From: Tetrapyrgos nigripes
Taxonomy: Eukaryota > Basidiomycota > Agaricomycetes > Agaricales > Campanellaceae
Assembly: GCA_013368315.1 (NCBI GenBank)
Contig: JAACJM010000019.1
Location: forward strand, 124,001-188,000
Direction of reading: 5' to 3'
Length of the DNA: 64,000 nucleotides
Shown here one piece after another: positions 58,212 to 64,000 of the stretch. Positions within the stretch are counted from its first letter, which is position 1. Every line of letters begins with the position of its first letter. The notes beneath the pieces were generated by a model. It saw only the letters and a program-made list of their open reading frames with translations, had not been told where the DNA came from and made no database searches. The position numbers and the translations under genes are program-made.

Positions 58212-58825
58212 AAAATCATGGCATGACTTGGACGCCTAATGACGCTGCTAAACTGATGATGATGAATTTAATTTCTGTTTTCGGGTTTTCTTTCGGGTTT
58301 TGCGGCTGCATACCCACTTCTAAAGACTTTAGTAATGAATGTATCCCACATCTCATGGACCTGCTAGTATATTTACTGTACATAATAGTGCTGTAGAACT
58401 TGCCAACAAAATATGCAGACGTAGGCACTCCTTTGTCACTCCTTTGTCACTGATGTCGTGACGGAAGTCTACTGCAAATACCGCCACTATGATGATGATC
58501 CCTGCACTTTGGGCAAGCAGCCTTTGTCGTCTTTTGTTCTTTAATGCTCTTTCCAGTGCTTCCAGTGGCGACCCTGTGCCTCAGTCCGCCTAACGGCACC
58601 TGTTCAACCAAATGCTTTTGAAAGCGCAAGTTTTCATAGCCGATTCGGAGGACAGGGTCCGCTTTTTACCTCAGTGCCGAGTTATTTTTCTCTTCTTTGA
58701 CTAAGTACCATTGTTTCTTTTGACGCTCATTCCCCCTACAAAGGACTGCGAATCTCAATAAGACGCGTCCCCACTTGGTCTCCAACCCCCCACTCGACTT
58801 GCGCGTGTTGACAATCTTCTTTACG
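58212..58825. other. intergenic, promoter of helicase B
   Basis: No gene seen. A small direct repeat CACTCCTTTGTCACTCCTTTGTCAC lies near 58427-58450. Confidence 0.45.
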
Positions 58826-61575
58826 ATGTCTTCACCTGATGGCCAGCTTATGCTCTCCACTCAGCCAGACCAGAACGCGTCTGCTGCCACGTCCTTTGCA
58901 AACGATCGCGACTTTCCACTGAAGCCCAATATCTTTGAGATCGCCGACAGCAGCACACGCGTCATTGTATACCGTGACAATGCCTTGAAGGCAAGTGTGG
59001 TCAAGAATTTCACCAACACCATCGTTGACGGAGCTATTGGGATCTCGTTTGGTATCGGAGAGAAGTGCTGTTTGACCCGAATTGCCTTGAGTTCAGCTAC
59101 TCAGGTGTGCCCAGCTTTCTTTTTTGCGTATACTTGTGTCGAACTCATAAGTTCCTCTCAGGTGTTGGTTGTGACGAATGTCAAGGGACTCCGAAAGCTG
59201 AAGCCACTTCTGGCTGACTATGGGGTATCGAAGTTTGCCATGCACATGGACCGTCTTCTGCTTTCTTTGTATCTGGATCATGGTGTCGTGCTTTCCAAAG
59301 GGGTTGACATGTTGTCCGCAAGCCATCAAGATCGTGACTCGCCTCAGGCGATGATGGATGCTCTCGGAGGCGAGACCATCCTGCGCAAAGGACCATTCTA
59401 CTCGACATTCATCAACGTGAAAGGCCAGCCGTCTGTCAAGATCCTTGCGCTTCAGGCATGGAGTTGCTACTACGCGACCTCCATCGCCTACATGAAATCG
59501 CAGTTGGGAAAATGTCTACGTATCTATGCTGATTATTTCCACAAAAAGGTTTGCACGCTTTTTTTCATTGCTCTCTCGTCACTCAAGTTTGTTCTCCGCT
59601 AGCTGTTATCCCTGCTTGCCAATAATATGCGTCATGCCGATTGCTTAGAAGCCTTGAAACCGACTCTGACCAAGAACGAAGTCGAGTCTTCTTTTGAAAT
59701 CAACAAGTTTGGAGATGCCCAGCTTGTCTCGACGCGATACAAGAGTCGAATAATGCGTCTTGCTGGCCATCAGGCATGTTTCCTGATTTCGAATTGCATC
59801 CGGAGTACTGATGAGTTTTTAGACACTTGAAGTCAAGGTGACTGACTCTGACGGCAATGAGGGGACTCATTCACTACAGTCAACCAGGACCAAGGGGAAG
59901 GTTACTAGAGCTACCTTTGACAAGTCGTTACACAACAACACGATCAATTCCGTGATCACACTGGGCAAGGACAGGGCCACTCAGGCTGAGACCTTGAGAC
60001 GGGATGTAATCCGCAGGATTCTGACGCGAGACTCAAATCTTCCTGAAGACCCGTTTTTCACTTGGATATACCTCGGAAAACGTAATCTTGAGACCTTTCC
60101 CGATGTCCCAAACTCCAAGAAGGACGTTTCGGTAGTTGACCCTCCATCTCGTCCTCTTAACGAATCCCAGAGAAAATCCGTTGAAGCTATACTGTCCCCA
60201 AACAAGGAGCATAAACTTATTCTGATCCGTGGACCCCCAGGTACTGGGAAGACGACTGTTATTGCATCCGCCGTCATGAGCTACATGTCATCGTCTCGCT
60301 CACCAAACCTCTGGTTGGTTGCCCGGTCAAATGTTGCAGTCAAGAACATTGCCGAGAAATTGGCCTCTGTCAATTTTCTCGACTTCAGGATAATCGTCGC
60401 GTCAAGTTTCCACTTGGGCTGGTAAGTTCCTCTTCCGTTGATGTCAAACATGATTCTGAACGCATCTAATAGGCATGAGCACTTGTACGGCAAGATTGAA
60501 CCCAACCTCATCGTATCTGACAAGCTCGATTCGGAAACTGATGCTGCTAGGTTATTGAACGGTTCGAAAGTGATTCTTTGCACCTTGAGTATGCTTTCGA
60601 CGGTGTCATTGGTTCCGATAACTCGAGAGTTGCGACCCCAGGTCATAATCTTTGACGAAGCCAGCCAGATAGAGATCGGAGAGTATCTGCCCACCCTGTA
60701 CCTGTTCTGCCGATCCCTCGACAAGCTGGTCTTCATTGGAGACGACAAACAACGTAAGATAACATCTTGAGAACATTGGTCTGATTCTAATCCTTACAAC
60801 TTTTTTTTTCAGTGCCACCTTACGGTCAAGAAGAGATTCCTGAACTTGAAAGCGTGTTTGAAAAGCCGCATCTACAGAAAGCCATGCTTTTGTTAGACAC
60901 TCAATGTCAGCAGTTTCCTCACTATCACTTGTTTCGTACACCTAAACGCCTTCAATGCAGATAGGATGCCTGTCCCCATCGGCGAATTTATTTCCAAGCA
61001 CGTGTACGACGATGTCCTCAAGAGTGCGCATCCTATTAACTCGCCCACTTCTTGTCAATTCATCGATGTGCACGAGGGAAGGGAGGAACTCAAGGGTACG
61101 AGTAAAGTGGTGAGTCACTTCCTCTTCGTATCCCTGGTAATGAAACTCACCCTTCACACAGAACGAGCAAGAAGTCAAAGTTGCCATTGGCCTCGCCCGC
61201 AAGTTGCAATTACAGTCTAAATCTTACCGTATCATCACTCCCTATGATGCTCAACGTGCAGCTTTGGAGACTGGGCTTAAAGCCGAAGGTCTTAATTGGC
61301 AAGACATCTGTTTCAATGTCGATTCGTTCCAAGGAAACGAGGACGATTATATCATTGTTTCTATCGTCGGGACTAAAAAGCTGGGATTTCTCAAGGAGAA
61401 GAGACGGGTAAACGTGATGTTGACGAGATGCAAAGTGAAGATGATTGTTTTGAGTAGTCGTAAATTCGTCAAGGGCGTTGCGAAAGAGTCGTTAGTGGGC
61501 AAGTTGGAAGAGCATATGGGTGATGCGGTGTGGGTTGATTGGAAGGAGGCTCTTTTTGGGGATTTCGAGCTCTGA
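58826..61575 (+). CDS. SF1 helicase B (Upf1-like) with exonuclease-like N-terminal region
   Basis: Paralogue of the helicase at 37188, about 800 residues. Start ATG 58826 (MSSPDGQLMLSTQPDQ). N-terminal part: DSSTRVIVYRDNALKAS, CLTRIALSSATQVLVVTN, LKPLLADYGVSKFAMHMDRL, YLDHGVVLSKGVDMLSAS, DSPQAMMDALGG and ALQAWSCYYATSIAYM, the pattern of a worn 3'-5' exonuclease fold. Helicase motifs: LIRGPPGTGKTTVIAS (I), LVARSNVAVKNIAEKL (Ia), IIFDEASQIEIGEYLP (II), VFIGDDKQ (III), LDTQYRMPVPIG, RIITPYDAQR, VDSFQGNEDDYIIVSIVGT (V) and RRVNVMLTRCKVK (VI), all intact. Here motif V is in one exon, unlike helicase A. One intron (59774-59822) is GC-AG (CAG|GCATGT). Stop TGA at 61573-61575. Likely RNA helicase; partner unknown. 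Confidence 0.88.
59774..59822 (+). other. GC-AG intron in helicase B
   Basis: CAG|GCATGT ... GAGTTTTTAG|ACA joins MRLAGHQ to TLEVKVTDSDG in frame; no GT donor fits here. Confidence 0.7.
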
Positions 61576-64000
61576 ATGCTATCTCGTGAGTTATGATATA
61601 TGTATGGTATTTGTTCTACTTTGTGTCTTGGACTTTACTGACCACCTCTTCGAACAGATCCATAGATCCATAGAATACTTGTTTAGCTTTGTTAGAATTC
61701 AAATGGCCAGCGAGTTCGCAGGCTCGTCTTCTGTCTTCTCAATCATACTATCAAGTATCTTGGACCCCGGCTTCGTTATGCCTGGCAGTGAGCCTTCTTT
61801 AGTGTCGCAGCATCGTCTTACAGAATAGCCCTTTGTGAAGAGCCCGAAGACAGGTTGATTCTCTTTCTCTAGCGCTGCAGTGGACACCGTTGCAACCAGT
61901 TCACCATCTGACTCGTCACCCAACGCTGTCACTGGACTATACTAAGGAAGTGAAAAAACAGCTCAACTGGTACTCGGTAGTCACGTATCCTAGGCCTTCT
62001 TCTCAACAACCAACTTTGATTCTTACACGCACCGACCACCAAACACACACGCTATGGAGTTTGTTTCCCGAGTCGATTCAGTCGAAGACAATGCCAGATC
62101 CTCGAAATACACCATTGTTCGTCACGAGTGATGCATACAAGACGCATATGGCATACGACATAGGATGGGTTCTCACCGGCAGGCACCCCCGTCGATTCAA
62201 ATTTATACATAGAATACCTTTGGCTCCGTCGGGACACAGCAGGTTGATCGGAACGGGGTTAATGTTCTTGTGGTCTCGAGGCCTGCCGCCTGAGGGACCC
62301 CCCCAAGGCACAGACACGGATTCGGAGGATTAGACGGAATCAAAAATGTAAGTAATTTTCTAAATGTGTTTTCCGAGTTCCGGCGCAGTCGCAGTCATTG
62401 TTTTCGTACTCAAGGTCCTGGTTTCAATTTCGATGCGGTGATAGGCAACCGCCCTGTGTAGTCCTTTGAATGATTTCCTTTGCATTGCAAGCACCTTCCT
62501 GATCATACTCAATATTGATCGCTCCCAAGACCGCAAGAAAAATCATTACAAGTATTACAAGGACTTTGACAAGGGCGCAAGGTTGATTATGTTTTCCCGT
62601 ACGCGTAAGTAACACTGTACATGCTGCGCAGTTACTAAACGCTCGGGCGTTGGAACCTCAAGGCCTCAGCACATTCAGGACCCACCCATGGCCAATCCGA
62701 CCCACTCAGTCCGAGCTGGAGAACAAATGAAGCAAGGTACCGATGATCTCGAAACTGATACCGGTGCTACTAGTTGCTACCAATACTTATGCCGATAAGT
62801 ACGAGGAACGAGACTATCCGAGACTGGATCGTCTAATCGTCCAATCGTCTCAAGTCCGTGACCACATCGCAAACCAACTAACTGACCGGGACCCGACCAA
62901 TGTGTTGCAGACTCGGACTATCACCGTGGCTAGCGCTACGGCTAGTATGGCTATGGCTATATGTCTTTTCGCAAGTTTTCGGAACCTCGGCGTCCTGCCT
63001 CGGAGTCGAGTTGTGATTGTCCATTTTCAAATTCAAGAGGTCCGAAGAAACAGCTCTGTGTGCACTGGACAAACTCAATCTTGCAACTTCAAGCATGTGT
63101 TGTGTTGTACATGCAGCCTCATCTCAGGCCTCAACTCAACCATATGACCATGACATTGACGGACCGTTAACTTGCGATATCTTTCCGTTATCGATGATGA
63201 TGAACGTTTGAATGACATTGTCAAGACTCAAGCTCAAGAGCGTTATAACTTATTTAACTTGATGGCTCAGCGCTCAGCGTTCATGGCCATCATCTGGTAC
63301 CGGTCATCAGTGATTCGGTGCGAGTTGGCCATGGTCTATAGCAGTACGAAGTAGTATGTACTACTAGTGCCAAGCCTGCAGGGTGCAGCTGTATCACGGT
63401 GCTATTGGGCCATCTGTACCTGGAGTCCTGGACCAAACCTGGATTGGACACTCGGAATCAGAATCAGACCAAGATCTAGCGCCAAGTTACTGCTTAAGCC
63501 TTACTAGTAGCCCTCCTCGTTGATTCCTCATGGCCTCATGATCATGGTCTTGCTGCAGCAACTCAGCTCAAAAGTCAAGTCTCACCGTGACTGCCGGTAC
63601 CGGTACCGGTGCTGCCAGTGCCCTGGCCCGTGCCTGTTGTTCTTCAGACTTTTAATCTTTCAAAATCCGAATCCGAACTTTCACACTGACAGGCTACTAT
63701 GTACAGCAAATTGATCAATGTTAATGATCACCGTTGGACCTTTGTTTTTCTGGCAGTCCAGTTGAATAGGCCGAACACCGAACACCGAGTCCCGACAGCG
63801 TCGAGTTAATCAATATTGCAAGATTTTATGTATGTAGCAAAAACCACTATGTATTACTCTCTTGTGAGTCTCGAATTGATCTCGAAAATGCTTTATGCTT
63901 TGACATGTACAAGTGACAAAGGGCGTCCCGGCCCGTACTACATACATGACTTTCAAGTACTTATTCCATGTCTACATAGTAATTATAATTATAAGGAAGT
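61576..64000. other. 2.4 kb without a convincing gene
   Basis: Frames at 62091-62333 (+, ATG, 80 residues), 61699-61932 (-) and 62743-63147 (+) are seen, none with a recognisable motif or clear splice partners. The last 700 bp hold short simple repeats such as CCGGTACCGGTACCGGT near 63596 and CCGAACACCGAACACCGAG near 63770. Confidence 0.45.

Noticed and set aside
62743..63147. 134-codon frame with a hydrophobic start
   Set aside because: The apparent signal-like start is followed by no conserved motif, and no splice partners were found.

Overview
The window is nuclear DNA of a filamentous basidiomycete, most likely a mushroom-forming agaricomycete. Genes carry many introns of about 45-90 nt with GTRNGT donors and CTNAC-like branch sites. 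Core promoters are pyrimidine-rich, genes are 100-700 bp apart on both strands, and the proteins read as typical agaric orthologues. I support 24 protein genes, one decayed ABC transporter and one small inverted-repeat transposon. I saw no rRNA, tRNA, CRISPR array or viral gene. All gene spans run from start codon to stop codon including introns; splice sites were read by eye.

Layout. 1-6700: a YheT/EMB8-type alpha/beta hydrolase (minus, cut by the window edge), a small conserved mitochondrial-type protein (plus), the PP2A catalytic subunit (minus) and an ABC transporter pseudogene (minus). 6.7-11.3 kb: an intron-rich telomerase reverse transcriptase (TERT). 11.4-17.3 kb: glutathione peroxidase, a LETM1-domain protein, a Ca3427-like substrate-binding-fold protein, a TPR protein and a small complex I subunit. 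18.6-22.9 kb: a Ser/Pro-rich unknown and a 2.4 kb pyrimidine-rich gap. 22.9-36.9 kb: a gene-regulation block with Caf120/Skg3 (CCR4-NOT), COX11, DNAJC8/Spf31 (spliceosome) and a Set3-type PHD-SET protein. 37.2-45.1 kb: SF1 helicase A, carnitine acetyltransferase and a Shewanella-like phosphatase. 45.9-53.6 kb: a secreted Cys-rich protein, an aldo-keto reductase, an FAD monooxygenase, a coiled-coil protein and a GNAT acetyltransferase. 53.6-64 kb: a MITE with intact inverted repeats and target-site duplication, a phospholipase B, SF1 helicase B and 2.4 kb with no convincing gene.

Most genes are independent housekeeping functions, not a cluster. Several are mitochondrial (COX11, NUXM-like subunit, LETM1-like, carnitine acetyltransferase, probably the 1704-2506 gene). 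Many neighbours are divergent pairs sharing 100-330 bp promoters.

The most interesting items are: two SF1 helicase paralogues with an exonuclease-like N-terminal region, one of which assembles helicase motif V through a 5-nt micro-exon; a stop-free 84-nt intron placed directly before the PP2A stop codon, which would hide the regulatory C-terminal Leu if retained; carnitine acetyltransferase with both a mitochondrial presequence and a C-terminal SKL; and the complete 392-bp MITE.
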